Assembly (NCBI GenBank): GCA_027604005.1
Contig: JADGJT010000191.1
Span: forward strand, 1-42,343
Length of the DNA: 42,343 nt
Reading direction: 5' to 3'
DNA from: Dinochytrium kinnereticum
Taxonomy: Eukaryota; Chytridiomycota; Chytridiomycetes; Chytridiales; Chytridiaceae
Shown here: positions 13,855 to 25,924 of the stretch, in pieces
Numbering within the stretch: the first letter of the stretch is position 1
How the letters are laid out: every line of letters begins with the position of its first letter
Program-made: the position numbers and the translations under genes
The notes under the pieces: model-generated
Seen by the model: only the letters and a program-made list of their open reading frames with translations
The model's database searches: none
Told to the model about the DNA's origin: nothing

Positions 13855-14451
13855 GGACTCCCGTGTTAGACCGACCGAATCGAAGGACGGACGGGACGGA
13901 TGGAGCCACGCGACGACCAAGGTTTCAGAGTGAGCCGTAGGTCTGCGATGTTCTGCGGTCGTGATCAGTGCTTACCTCAGAACTGACTGCCGAGCAAGTA
14001 AGGCCCCCCCTACGATGGGCTGCGATTGACTCGTAGGCCCTTCGTGCTTACACGGTGTGGACATGAACAAATGGAACCAGGTTTTACGTGATACAGGTTG
14101 TCATTTTTGGGTGCGTAACTTAGATGAATCAGTTCGCAATGTGGCTTTAACAATAACCTACCCAATCAGAAGGGACGGATATCGTGGCTCATAATAAACC
14201 ATGGAGATCTGATGGTCACCAGTAATGCCATGTAGAGCATGCGCATGACTTACCCTCACAGATCGCTGAACGGATGCAAGGCTTAGAGCGAAACCCTTCG
14301 GGGAATTGCTACCGCTACGTGACGATCAATATAAGCTAGCACCATCGTTGTCGCGTCACCCTTGGGTAGGTCTGTAGGGTTACAGCTTAAGAAACCCTAT
14401 AGGATCTAAAAACCCTATGGTTCATGATTTATAAATCTATCATATCAATAT
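13855..14451. other. Spacer between trnL and cox3
   Basis: GC-rich palindromes alternate with AT-rich sequence. I recognise no gene. Confidence 0.5.
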
Positions 14452-15255
14452 ATGAATTCTTTTAAAAATTTGGTTGCTAAACAAGCACATCCTTTTCATT
14501 AGGTAGAAGTATCTCCTTGGCCTATTCTAATGTCTTTCTCTATCTTTACTGGAGCTGTTGAAGTAGTCTCTTGGTAGGGTGGTTGGCAAACTAGTGGTCT
14601 ATTTGTACCTGCTATATTTCTAGTTACTTTCCTATGGTGGCGTGATGTTGTTAGAGAAGCTAAAGGAGGTTTTCATACAATAACAGTACAAAGAGGATAG
14701 TAGATTGGATTTTTGCTATTCTTGATTTCTGAAATTATGTTGTTTGCATCCTTCTTCTGGGCCTATTTCCATGCTAGTTTGGCTCCTGCTATTGAATTGG
14801 GCTGTACTTGGCCTCCAGTAGGTGTTAATAGCGTAAGTGCTTGGAATCTACCTTTGGTAGGTACTTGTGTACTACTTGCTTCTGGTTTTATTTTGACATT
14901 TGCACATCATGCACTAATTCAAGGTAATAAAGATAGTGCTCTAGTAGGATTCTTTTTTACAGTTCTTCTAGGAGTTGGTTTCTAGTGCATTCAATATACT
15001 GAATATGTTTATTCTGAATTTACAATTTCTGACTCTATATTTGGCGCGTCTTTCTTTATGCTCACAGGTTTGCATGGCTTGCATGTGATAGCTGGTACTC
15101 TATTTTTGGCAATAAGTATGATTCGTATTTATCTAGATAACGTTACTTCTGAACATCATCTAGGAATCGAATTTGCAATTTATTACTGGCATTAGGTCGA
15201 TGTCGTTTGGCTTGTTCTATTTTAGATTGTTTATATGTGGGGAGGTGCTAATTAA
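14452..15255 (+). CDS. cox3: Cytochrome c oxidase subunit 3
   Basis: Membrane subunit of complex IV. 267 residues, the normal length, ending at TAA. It opens MNSFKNLVAKQAHPFHLVEV, matching the family's N-terminal HPFHLV. It contains WWRDVVREA, SEIMLFASFFWAYFH, FILTFAHHALIQ, and LTGLHGLHVIAGTLFL with the family's conserved histidines. YYWHLVDVVWLVLFLIVY stands near the end. Its UAG codons fall at conserved leucines. No UUA or UCA was seen. Confidence 0.97.
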
Positions 15256-15671
15256 GATACCGAATCCTACTGAACACTTATACTTATCATTCAGCGATTA
15301 TTTTTACTCATGATAAAATCACTCGAAACGGAGTGACGATCAAGACCTCAAGCCGCAAATCTTCAATTTTGAGCATTCCTAGTTTAATTAACGTGATGAA
15401 CCAAGGGGCTGACTGATACGGTGCTGCGCGTCCCTACGAATTGCATTCCGTAAACCTACCCAAAGGAACGGACTGACGGGATAGCGGACGGTTAGGCCTA
15501 ATTCGTCGTGTAACTACGTGTATCGCTCATACGACCTACGGACGCATGTGCTGTACATTAGGAAGGATCATAGCCATGCGTCCCAAGGGATGGACGGACG
15601 GGTTGCATGGGCATCCATCCTTCGGTTTAAGTCCGCGACCAACCAATCAACCCAAGGGGGGGACGAACGGA
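15256..15671. other. Spacer between cox3 and trnQ
   Basis: Holds a copy of the dispersed TTCAATTTTGA motif at 15363-15373 and GC-rich palindromes (15420-15660). I see no gene. Confidence 0.5.
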
Positions 15672-15742
15672 CTTGGAGTGGCCAAATGGTAAGGCTCTGG
15701 CCTTTGAAGCCAGGATTGTGGGTTCGAGTCCCTCCTCCTCAA
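15672..15742 (+). tRNA. trnQ: tRNA-Gln (UUG), acceptor pairs 1-3 mismatched
   Basis: Anticodon stem-loop CTGGC-CTTTGAA-GCCAG, anticodon TTG at 15704-15706. The D stem is GCC/GGC and the T loop TTCGAGT. Acceptor pairs 4-7 (GGAG/CTCC) are perfect, but pairs 1-3 read C-A, T-C and T-T. There is one further T-T mismatch in the T stem. The discriminator is A. Copying the 3' strand would give a 5' end of TGA, making a perfect stem. Confidence 0.85.
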
Positions 15743-15817
15743 AAACGAATGGAACCTAAGAGGCTAAACACAATAATTATGGGAAGCATTCCAATAACAT
15801 TTTAGTTTTGTTCTCCA

Positions 15818-16525
15818 ATGGAACAATACGTAGTACTTCCATTGTTGACTCTATCGATTACAGTAACTAACGTAATCTTTTATCTACTAATGGCTAGTTA
15901 GGTTTCTCTATTTATAGCAGCTCCAGGAATAGCTCATAAAGGAGAACTAGTAGCAACATGGTGGGGAATTTAGAATGAATCTTAGTATAGAACAATTCTA
16001 TCTATGGTAGAAAATTATATAGGAAAAAAATACACAGTATATTTCCCATTGATTTATACAATATTTCATTAGATACTATTTAGTAATTAGCTAGGTATGA
16101 TACCATATAGTTCTACACCTACAGTTGAAATTGTAATGACTTTGACAATGTCTTTTACTCTTTAGGGTGGTGTACTATAGATTGGATTTTTGACTCATAA
16201 AGCTTTGCTTGTAGCTGCTTTTATACCAGCAGGTACTCCATTGGGTTAGGTACCACTAATGATTGCACTAGAAATTTTGGCTTATTTTATTCGTATTCTT
16301 TCTCTTGGTCTTCGATAGGCTATTAATTAGATTACTGGTCATGTACTTACAAAAGTTATAATTAGCTTTATTTGGGTAGCTTATCTTAAAGGTACCTCTA
16401 TGTTTATTCTTGTAATGCCTATGCTATAGTAGACAATGTTTTAGGCTCTTGAATAGTTGATAGCATATTTGCAAGCATATATATTTACATTTATTGTATG
16501 TCTTACAATTAAAGATGTTTGTTAA
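15818..16525 (+). CDS. atp6: ATP synthase F0 subunit a
   Basis: Proton-channel subunit of complex V. 235 residues to TAA at 16523-16525. Family signals include LGMIPYSSTPTVE, GFLTHKALLVAAFIPAGTPLGLVPLMIALE, the RILSLGLRLAINLITGH stretch with the essential arginine, and a C-terminus LELLIAYLQAYIFTFIVCLT ending IKDVC. UAG codons occur at conserved leucines. It starts about 75 bases after trnQ. Confidence 0.96.
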
Positions 16526-17446
16526 CATTCTTCAATGTCACTTTTATAGTACTAAGTATCCTAACCTTATTCAAATTTGTCTAGTTGGACCAAAAAATAG
16601 GGAGTCTACATTAGGTGAATGCACTAAAAGATCACTATAACCAACCTACCCCCAAAGAGACAACCCATAGGGTGAAGGTAAATTATGAATATATGTATTT
16701 ACTCATACATCTACTAATCAACAATATGTTGGAGTCCTGCGGCTGCTGCAACCGTAGGACAACCCTACGGGACGCTGCGCACTACAACCAGAGGACAACG
16801 TGGGTGGTGGTCACTACCGCGATCCCCTACGGGAACAGCTGGAAGTGAGTCCTGCGGTTGTGTTCAGTCCCGTCCCTTCGGGTCGGGTTAGGTCGGTCGA
16901 TCAACGGACTCGCTGTTCGGTGAGTATGAAACCTTGCTGCGTCCCTACGGGTTGGTTTAAGTGCTTCATAATATATGAGGACGTACTGGCCCATGCATCC
17001 CGTCCCTCGGTAAGGTTGGGGGTTCGTCAGGTTGCATGACATGTTTTTTCGCTTGAGCTCGTCCCTTCGAGTTGGCAACCGGTAAGGTGGACACGATTTG
17101 GCGTGACAGAGCCATGGAGGACGTCCATCAGTCGGTTACGCTTGGAATCCTTCACCCTATGGGTTGTTGACGGTGTTAGAGATTATACCAATCCTTTTAG
17201 ATTGTTGAATTAGACCCAATTGAATTAATCGACGAACGAATTGTCGCGAGCTCATAACATAGCGTCCACGAGGCCGTAAACGATGAACTATTCTTTAAGG
17301 GTTCTTTAAGACATGATAACAAATCCAACCCCAAAGGAACGGATCACATCATCGTGTGTCATCCAACCCAAAGGGACGGATCACATCATCGTGTGTCATG
17401 ACTGTGTCATCTTGATGACGAATAGCTTAAAGGCTTATTAATATTT
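16526..17446. other. Spacer between atp6 and cob
   Basis: GC-rich palindromes (16740-17100), an imperfect tandem repeat at 17323-17397 and AT-rich flanks. I recognise no gene. Confidence 0.5.
17323..17397. repeat. Imperfect 37-38 bp tandem repeat
   Basis: Two copies starting ATCCAACCC and ending CATCATCGTGTGTC, differing by a base insertion and a substitution in the GC-rich part. Confidence 0.88.
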
Positions 17447-20400
17447 ATGAGAATTACTAAAAGAAATCCTCTACTAGCTTAGGTTAATGATTATCTAATT
17501 GATAGTCCAGCTGCTAGTAATTTGAGTTATTTTTGGAATTTTGGTTCTTAGCTAGGTCTAAATCTAGTTTAGATGATTATTACAGGGGTTGATCTAAGCC
17601 CCACATGGTATGAAAATGAATTTAACGCTACGCTTGATTTGAGTCCTTAGGGTTAGAATGTTTTTCTATGCAAAAATGTTGTTCCTCTTAAAGTTTATGA
17701 CAATTTGGCTGATAAAAATATTATACGTCAAATTAGGTAGGATAATGAAGATAAAGGTGGTATTTATGCAGTTGTTAATAATTTTAACGGCAAAATATAT
17801 ATTGGTCAAGCATCTTTGGGTAAAATCTATAGAAGGTTTAGAGCTCACAAACAATCAAAGATTGTGGTGGTAGCAAACTAGTAGGCAAAGCTATAGAAAA
17901 ATATGGTATTGAAGTATTTAGTTTTGTCATATTGGATTATGTTGATGCCAGCCCTATGGCTGATAATTCTTAGAAAGAATTTCTTGAGTTGCGGGAAACC
18001 CACTTTATTCGTTTGTTTCAACCTACAGGTTATAATGCTTCTAATAGTGGTTCTACAAGTTAGGGTTATAAGCACTCTGAGGAGACTAAAAAAAAACTAA
18101 GTGAATCTTGGACTGAAGAGCGCAAAAAAGCTGCTAGTGAAACAATAAGAGAGTATGTTACTACTCCTGAAGCTATTGAAAAAATGGTAAATAGTTAGAG
18201 AAATAAAACTCTTCCTGAAGATGTGCGTAAAAAAATGTCTGAGACTCGTAATCGTCCTGAATATAAATAGATGGTAAGTAAAAGACATAAAGGTAAAACA
18301 ATACCTGATTCTATTAGAACCAATCACAGTCTTAAATAGCTTGCTAAAAAAGGTTATGATATTTCTAATGCTTCCCCTGTTGATCCATTTTGTATTATTA
18401 GACTTGACGGTACTATACATTCTCGTTATGCCACTTAGATTGATATACAAAAAGTTTTCAAAGTGAATAGTTATCTAGTTCGCAAATGCTTTCATAAAAA
18501 ACTACTTTTTTTGGATATTGGTTATATAGAACTCAGATGATCTTTTACATTTTATTACCATAGTCATAAATTTCATATTTACGTTGGTTCTTGATTTATG
18601 GCGATATTAGTGTTAACGGTTAAGTTGCCTTCAGCAAGACCGTCGATAATGACAATGTTTGCTTTCCTAGTGCGAGTAAATACAATGAGTTTACAACTAA
18701 ATTGTGTTCTTATTCTTTATCGCTACAGACTGGTTCACTAATGGATGTTTTTTTTAGTATTGGTAAGAGATTTTCTTAGTACTAATAGGATATTTAATGT
18801 ACAGTCGAAGTCTAATGGACTTGTTTGTAGGCCATGCACTATAATAGTAATGTAGCTTAGGCATTTAATTCTGTCGAACATATTGTTCGAGACGTTAACA
18901 ATGGTTGGCTAATTAGATATATGCATGCAAATGGTGCTTCTTTTTTCTTTATTTTTGTATATCTACATATTGGTAGAGGTCTTTATTATGGTTCTTATCG
19001 TCATCCTAGAGCACTACTATGGATAATCGGTGCAGGAATTTTTGTTATAATGATGGCTACCGCATTTATTGGTTATGTCTTGCCTTGGGGCCAAATGTCT
19101 CTATGGGGTGAGTGCCCTAATGTATAGTTGCAAATATATATTATAGGAAAAACTAGAGTTCGATCTAATAAAAGAATTGGACCACATGATTTCGAAGTTA
19201 TTTCTTTTATTTTTGGTGCTGTTATATCTGATGCTCAAGCTGAACGTCATGGTAATGGTACAAGAATAGTTTAGCAACAGGAATCTAGTAATAGAGAATT
19301 TATTGAATGGTATAATAATTTTCTAGCTATTAGAGGTTATACTTCTCCAGATATGAAAATTTAGTCTAGAATAGGAACTAATTGTAAAAAAAGATTTTAT
19401 TCTAAATCTGCTACTTGGACTTATACTAGTTTTAATTGGATTTATGATAGTTTCTATAATGATTCTGTTAAAATTGTTCCTCTTAATTTTTATACTTATC
19501 TTTCTCCTATTGCTTTGGCTGTATGGATTATGGGAGATGGATCTAAAGTATCTGGAGGAGTAAAATAGTGTACAAATAGCTTTACTAAAGAGGATTGTGA
19601 AAGAATTTGCCTTACACTGCAGTGTAAGTATTCTCTTCAAGCCTCTGTTAATAGTGCTGGTGTTCCTAATCAATGGGTTGTTTATATCTGGAAAGAATCT
19701 ATGCCTACTCTTATTTCTATTGTTAAACCATATATGGTTCAATCTATGCTATATAAATAGCATCTATAATATGCAATTATATCGTTATAGAATAACAGGC
19801 ATTATGTATGTTTATTTTATAATTGACATAGTGAAAACGGTCAATAATAATATATAGGAAAGATTTTTTATCTTATCGGAACTTTAGTTCCTTTATCAAG
19901 ACCGTTGGGAGATTGTTTTTGCTGCAAGCGATAGCAGCTTGTGGAGCAACCTATCAAGATTTGCAACACTTCGTTATGGGCTTAACATCTTTCACTACAG
20001 ACTGGTTCACTATGGAAAATAGTTAAAGTATATCTACTAAGCTATTTTTTAATGTACAGTCGGAAGTTTAAGAAATAATGTATGGCAAGTCCATGACTTA
20101 TTTCTTTTAAGTACATCTTAACATGATCTACGATCGTTTTTAGGGAAGTTTTATTTTCCTGCAAGATAGTACAGGTAATCATCGAGATATATACTTGTTG
20201 GTTATTAAACTTTGGCAACCGTAATTACTAATCTATTTTCTGCTATACCATGGATTGGAAATGATCTTGTAGGATTCATTTGGGGAGGTTTCTCTGTAGA
20301 TAATGCTACTTAGAATAGATTCTTTAGTCTACATTATCTTCTACCATTTATTTTGGCTGCATAGGCTTGTATGCATTTGATCGCATTGCATGTAGATGGA

Positions 20401-20898
20401 TCTAATAATCCAGAAGGAATTTCTAGTACTACTGATAAACTAAGATTTCATCCTTATTTCACCAGTAAAGATTTGGTTGGATTTTTTTGGATGGCTATAC
20501 TATAGTCTATATTTGTATTCTTTTATCCAAATTATCTAGGTCATGCTGATAATTCTATTCCAGCTAATCCTTAGGTTACACCAAGACATATTGTACCTGA
20601 ATTTTATTTCCTACCATTTTATGCTATTCTACGTGCTATTCCTAATAAACTTTAGGGAGTTATAGCTATGTTTGCAGCTATTCTTATAATGATTCCATTG
20701 CCATTTTTTGCCACACTAAGTTAGCGTGGTCACAGATATAGACCAATTCTGAATATATTGTTCTGGATTTTTGTATTTAATTTCCTATTTTTGCTTTGGC
20801 TAGGTGCTAAACCAGCTACAGAACCTTTTGTAAGTTTGGCTCAAATATCTACTGTAATTTATTTTGGTTATTTTATAATGGTTATGATTCTAGGATGA
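17447..20898 (+). CDS. cob: Apocytochrome b, three exons
   Basis: Central subunit of complex III with the heme bL/bH sites and the quinol pockets. Exons are 17447-17589, 18824-19109 and 20215-20898, giving 370 residues and a UGA stop at 20896-20898. Visible motifs are NFGSLLGLNLVLMIITGV/LLAMHY across junction 1, [30 protein letters not shown] across junction 2, and [21 protein letters not shown]. The conserved heme-binding histidines are in place. No UUA or UCA was seen in the exons. It is one of three genes here ending in UGA. Confidence 0.96.
17590..18540 (+). pseudogene. GIY-YIG homing endonuclease with one frameshift
   Basis: The frame is continuous with cob exon 1. [20 protein letters not shown] carries the GIY and YIG motifs (about 17756-17815). 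A one-base change near 17851-17857 moves the remainder to another frame, which is open to UGA at 18538-18540. The second part holds NUMOD3-like repeats ([34 protein letters not shown]) and a C-terminal intron-encoded nuclease repeat-like segment ([20 protein letters not shown]). One base is missing relative to an intact gene; programmed frameshifting cannot be excluded. Confidence 0.75.
17590..18823 (+). other. Group I intron, cob intron 1
   Basis: Splits the ITGV/LLAMHY codons. Exon 1 ends in T at 17589 and the intron ends in G at 18823. R-like GCTACAGACTGGTTCAC near 18722 and S-like AATGTACAGTCGAAG near 18796 are clear. Confidence 0.85.
19110..19769 (+). CDS. LAGLIDADG type 2 homing endonuclease (exon-fused)
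   Basis: The frame is open from cob exon 2 through to TAA at 19767-19769, with several UAG codons read as Leu and no UUA or UCA. The first motif is [14 protein letters not shown] and the second [19 protein letters not shown], as in LAGLIDADG DNA endonucleases of organelle introns. There is no obvious internal start near the beginning, so it is probably made as an extension of the cob exons and then processed. It appears intact. Confidence 0.82.
19110..20214 (+). other. Group I intron, cob intron 2
   Basis: Lies between SLWG and ATVITN. The exon ends in T and the intron in G. R-like CACTACAGACTGGTTCAC near 19996 and S-like AATGTACAGTCGGAAG near 20050 match cob intron 1 and rnl intron 2. Confidence 0.85.
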
Positions 20899-20946
20899 AT
20901 TTTTCTTGGAAACCCCGTCGGTTGCCTTAATCAACGACTGAAGGCT

Positions 20947-21018
20947 CATGAATGTAGTTTAAAGGTAAAACACCAGCTTGTCGAGTTGGACGATGTGGGT
21001 TCGAATCCCATCATTCCC
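20947..21018 (+). tRNA. trnD: tRNA-Asp (GUC), acceptor pairs 1-2 mismatched
   Basis: Anticodon stem-loop CCAGC-TTGTCGA-GTTGG with GTC at 20979-20981, T loop TTCGAAT and discriminator A. Acceptor 3' strand CATTCCC pairs with GAATG, but the first two bases of the 5' strand are A and T opposite C and C. The expected 5' end would be GG. Confidence 0.9.
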
Positions 21019-21170
21019 AAAATCGTATTGTCACCGAATGGACTGCCCCGTCCGTCCATCCTTCGGTTGGTCGGACACTTGGAATGCTCCGAAGATCTGA
21101 CGTCCTCCTGTTGAGGCACCCCCTGGGCCTTCGGTTCGTCGCGAGCTCGGCGACCCTACGGGAACCATGG

Positions 21171-21242
21171 TGCGGTGTAGCTCAATGGTAGAGCAGCTGG
21201 CTTTTAACCAGTTGGTTGTAGGTTCAATTCCTATCATCTGCA
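21171..21242 (+). tRNA. trnK: tRNA-Lys (UUU), acceptor pairs 1-3 mismatched
   Basis: Textbook D arm (GCTC AATGGTA GAGC), anticodon stem-loop GCTGG-CTTTTAA-CCAGT with TTT at 21203-21205, and T loop TTCAATT. Acceptor pairs 4-7 (GGTG with CATC) hold with one G-T, but pairs 1-3 read T-C, G-G and C-T. The discriminator is A. Confidence 0.9.
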
Positions 21243-21663
21243 AGCTTGGGTGGCTGCTACGATTGTCCTTCGTAAAAGCCCGTAGGACCTTGATCACTCC
21301 TATTGTCACAAATGGTAACCTTTGGAATCATGACTCGTCGCGGCCGCATCTTGGAATGCACCTCGGCGAAGTCCCACGTTTACGTTGGGTTGCATGGACA
21401 TCGCATGGCCGTTCTTACGGCCCATACATTATTCTGAAGGATTTAAAGATGTACCTATGATTTATTGCTGAACATGTAGACGTCATCACTCATCCCGTAA
21501 GATCGCAGAGCATCCCGAAGAGTCCTCGTAGACCTGCGACAGCTGTGATTAAAGTATGGCTCTATAAGTCAATGCTACACGTGTTAGAATGCCATGCAAA
21601 GCATGGGGATGCATGAGTCTACCGAAGGACTTCGGAACTAATTAATGAAAATTATTTATTTTT
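21243..21663. other. Spacer between trnK and atp9
   Basis: GC-rich repeat fragments including a CTTGGAATGC motif also found near 13240, 21081 and 40730. I see no gene. Confidence 0.5.
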
Positions 21664-21888
21664 ATGTTGATGGCCGCTAAACTAATCGGAGCCGGATAGG
21701 CTACTATTGCTCTTGCTGGAGCTGCTACAGGAGTTGGACTAATTTTTGCTGCATTGATTACTGGAACTAGTCGTAATCCATCTTTGCGTAAAGAACTATT
21801 CAACACCGCTATTTTGGGGTTTGCTCTTACTGAAGCCTTGGGTCTATTTGCTCTAATGATGGCTCTAATTTTCCTATATGCTTTCTAA
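21664..21888 (+). CDS. atp9: ATP synthase F0 subunit c
   Basis: Proteolipid of the rotor ring of complex V. 74 residues from the first ATG, or 72 from ATG at 21670 (MAAKLIGAG). Two membrane hairpin segments: [21 protein letters not shown] and [21 protein letters not shown] (shown in the sequence as a pair of about 20-residue helices). The loop is [15 protein letters not shown]. The proton-carrying glutamate stands in ALTEALG. One UAG is read as Leu (GAGLATI). Confidence 0.96.
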
Positions 21889-23124
21889 CCATTTGGTCTT
21901 GATCGCAAGCATGGTCATTACGTGGCTCCACTCGGCGAAGCCATGGCTTGCCATGTATTCCAAGTTCAAACATCGCGAGGCCTTTAAGGCTTTTGGTGCT
22001 GATGCCGTCCGTAGGTCGGTCCCGCTGTCCATTCGTCCGTCCCATCCCTTGGGATTGGGTTGGTTGGTCTGTCGTTGATTATAATGTGTAATTTGGAACT
22101 AATTCAATTTTGAAAGCCTGAAGGCACGTCCTTTAATCCGTTATAACGAAAAAGAGATGATCGCTCTGAGTCACTCTAAACGTAGCAACATGTCTTTGTT
22201 AAAGGCTATCACGCGTCCTATGTGAGCAGTCAGTCCTACCGACTTACGGACGGACAGTCTGTCACGAGGTCGCATTCTAAGAAGTAAGGAGTACAGTAGC
22301 CGCAGGACTTAACCCTACTTGCGAGGCTTCGCAACTTGGAAGGTTTGTAAGCGTCCCAATCCGTAGGGACGGGTATGACAGTATCGTGCTATTCCTTCGG
22401 GTCTTGTAAGTACGCTTAGCGTTGTGGGACAAGTTGTATCTGTTTCGTCACGTGGCTCGGTGAGTGAGTTACGTACACTTGACCCCTGTCCGCTGAGGAG
22501 GACCTCGAAGAGCCGAAGGCTCATGCGAACCGACCGATAAACTTAACGGACGGACTGGCCTGCGGATGCGATCGTTGAAGTAAGTTGTGGTTACGTTCCT
22601 TAGGGTTTAGATGATTGATTGAAAAAATACTCAGTCTGGAGGTTTCTGAAATGCGGAAAGCTCTGACGAACTAGAAGACCATAGGATGATGGTTTAATAG
22701 CCACGCAATGAACGACCACGCTGCCTCAGGTCTGGCCTCCCAGCGCTATATGTTGGTGGGGATTGTGTGCTTCATCAGTCGAATGGTGCGTTCCTACCCC
22801 CGTAGGGACGGGTTGGTTTAACTGAAGTATGTGAAATACCAGCAAATGTCACGAACGCGAGGACCTCAAAGAGTTGAAGCCACCCGAAGGGGGGGCACGT
22901 TGTACAGCCTCGTCCATAGGTCAGGGTCACAGCGAACTAGAAGGAACAGGATTTACTGACGCTGCACAAATTAGTGCTGCTATTAGTCCGTCCGTACCCC
23001 CCAAGGGGGGGTTGGTCGGTTGGTAGGGCCACGATTGTTGCAATCAGTCCGTCCATTCTTCGGTTGGTACTCGAAGGGACGTCGGTGACGATTGCTAGTA
23101 AATAAATACAAAGAGCTACGCATT
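21889..23124. other. Long spacer between atp9 and nad5
   Basis: 1.2 kb dominated by GC-rich palindromes (CCCTTCGGG, CCCGTAGGG and similar). Contains one AATTCAATTTTGA motif at 22101-22113. No gene or tRNA recognised. Confidence 0.5.
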
Positions 23125-25119
23125 ATGTATTAGACTATTTTGATGCTTCCACTATAGAGTGGATAGCTAGCAGTAAATAGAAAATGTGGTCAAATAGGTG
23201 GACCAATATAGAGTGTAATATGTATAACTTAGACAGCAATACTAAGTACAATAGCATTTTATGAAGTAGGTTAGGGAGGATCTCCAGTATCTGTAAAATA
23301 GGGATATTGGATAGAATCGGTATATTAGAATGTAGAATGGACTTAGATTTATGATTCTTAGACAGTATCTATGTAGATACCTGTATTGTATGTAAGTACA
23401 GTAGTACAAATATATTCTATGTCTTATATGTCTGGTGATCCACATATGCCAAGATTTTTTTCTTATCTATCTCTATTTTCTTTTTTTATGCTAATATTGA
23501 TAACTGGAGAAAATCTACTAGTATTGTTTCTAGGATGGGAAGGAGTTGGTTTGGCATCCTATCTTTAGATAAACTTCTGGTTTACTCGTATTGCTGCAAA
23601 TATGGCTGCATAGAAAGCATTTCTTCTAAATAGAGTAGGAGATCTAGGTTAGGCTTAGGGAGTACTATAGACAATAGGATAGATAGGAGATCTAAGTATG
23701 GCAAGTATATTTTCTATGGCATCTCAATTGAATGCAGATTGGATTTAGCTTTAGACAATACTACTAATTATAGGTGCAATAGCTAAATCTGCTCAAATTG
23801 GTCTACATGCATGGCTAGCATCTGCGATGGAAGGTCCAACTCCAGTCTCTGCCCTTATCCATGCGGCCACAATGGTTACAGCAGGAGTATACCTATTTAT
23901 GCGTTTTAGTCCATAGCTAGAATTCTGTACAACTGGATAGATGATTATTACTTGGCTTGGAGGTCTATCTGCTTAGTTTGGAGCTAGTTGTGGTCTATAG
24001 GAAAATGATTAGAAAAGAATAATTGCTTATTCTACTACTAGTCAATTGGGTTATATGGTTGTTGCTGTTGGTCTTTCTCAATATAGTATTGCTTTGTTCC
24101 ATCTATAGAATCATGCCTTCTTTAAAGCTCTTCTTTTCCTATCTGCTGGTGCTGTAATACATGCAGTAAATGATCAACAAGATATTAGACGTATGGGTGG
24201 ATAGGTTTAGTTGTAGCCTAAAACCTATAGTTTTATATAGCTAGGTAGTCTATCTTAGATGGCATTTCCATTTCTAACTGGATTTTATTCTAAAGATTAT
24301 CTTCTTGAATTGGCTTTGGTTCCTAGAAATCTAACTAGTACTATTGCTTATCTATTGACTTTTTTTGCAGCTATTTAGACTGCTACTTATTCTACACGAC
24401 TAATGATTTAGACTTTTATTTCTAAACCTCATTTCCCTAAAACAACTACACTTATTGCTCAAGATCCTCCTATTCTTATGTTTATTCCACTATTTATTCT
24501 TTCTCTAGGAGCTGCTTTTTTTGGTTATCTAACTAATGAACTATTTATTGGTTTGGGTTCTACTTTCTATCAAAATTCTCTATTCACTCACCCTAATCAT
24601 TTGGCTCTTTAGGATGGAACAATGTCTCCAGGAACAATATAGAAATATCTTCCAATTACAACTTTGTTTATTTTGATTACTTTGATTCCTCAATTCAATC
24701 GTAATCCAAAAGGACATAATTCGGCAACGGTAGTTGGTCCATAGACTTCTAATTTGGCACAACCAGTTGCAGATGAACATACATATCGTGTACCTATGGC
24801 ATCTAGTCAAATACTTAATTATTTCGATGTATATAATCATTGGTTCATTGCTAATGCACTATCTTTTGGTCGTTATATTGATAGTGATTTGGATCGTGGT
24901 CTTATTGAACTAATTGGACCAACTGGTTAGATTCGTTTGTTCCATTATCTTTCTCATTCTTTGGAATTGTAGGCTACAGGATATCTACCTCATTATGGAT
25001 TTATTGTTGTCACAGTTGTTTTCTTTAGTTTGTAGTCTCTTATTAGTAATCTATCTATTTTCATAGCTTTGTGGCTATTGTTTATAATTGGAGTAGCAAC
25101 AGCCACAGCTGGACGCTAA
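23125..25119 (+). CDS. nad5: NADH dehydrogenase subunit 5
   Basis: Largest membrane subunit of complex I, 664 residues to TAA. Motifs include [85 protein letters not shown] and [18 protein letters not shown]. About 38 in-frame UAG codons are read as Leu. Not one UUA or UCA appears in 665 codons; UCG occurs as sense (AAT TCG GCA near 24721). The start ATG gives the usual MYLTILMLPLLSGL opening. Confidence 0.97.
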
Positions 25120-25924
25120 AACGTGTTGCTCGCTACACGCTCAAACTTGCAGCCCGTCCCTTCGGGTTAGGTCTGTCGGTTGGTTAGTCGTTGATGATGA
25201 ATGTGTTAAGACATGATTCGCCATTACGCTCATCCGTTCCGTCCCGTTCGTCCGTCCCTTCGGGTCGGTCTGATTGGGTAGGTATGTCCCATTCAATTTT
25301 GATCCTGAGGACTCATGATCTATTGTGCCCTATATGAACGTAAGGACTTAGCATTAGGCCCCCCTTCGGTCGTTGATTGCATCCTGTAGGGACCATGCCT
25401 CAACGTCCCGTCCCTACGGGTTGGGGTGGCCAAGTAAGACACAAGGCACTACGTCCATACCCATGCATGGCATTCGGTGAGTGGGCTACGCCGTCCATCC
25501 CTGCGATCCCTCACGTTGGCTCCGCCATCCATCCCTGCGACCCCCTTGATGATCGCAAGTGGACTTAGGTCTCAATGTTTAGTATTCACTGTAATAACGT
25601 AAAAGAATACAAAGAGAATGCTACGCATTGATCTGAATCTCTTTAGGATTCGTATTTAAAGCACGTGGCATTCAGTGATACGGTCACGAACGATTGTTCG
25701 TCGCGTGGCTCCGAGGGTCCTGCGGTTCAGAGTGTCACGAGCAGCATAGCGATCCCGTTGGGCCGCGTCAGCGGAAGCGAAGCTGACGCGACGCTATGTG
25801 TTCATACGGGTTGCATAGTGGGTTAATAAGGTTTGATGAATTATTGTACTTAGACAAACAAAAGCTTAAATTCTAAGGCTAAGATCAAAGATCTGGTTTC
25901 TTGGTAAGCGATAAATGTAACTTA
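25120..25924. other. Spacer between nad5 and rns
   Basis: GC-rich palindromes, an ATTCAATTTTGA motif at 25291-25302, and a strong hairpin element at about 25748-25800 in which GCGTCAGC pairs with GCTGACGC. No gene seen. Confidence 0.5.
25748..25800. repeat. Mobile-like GC hairpin element
   Basis: Contains GCGATCCCGTTGGGCCGCG followed by an 8-bp perfect stem (GCGTCAGC/GCTGACGC). A related copy interrupts the endonuclease pseudogene near 8409-8470, and a shorter one lies near 35030-35055. Confidence 0.75.

Noticed and set aside
20896..20898. UGA as tryptophan
   Set aside because: Conserved tryptophans are UGG, the tRNA-Trp anticodon is CCA, and UGA falls at the ends of cob, nad3 and atp8.
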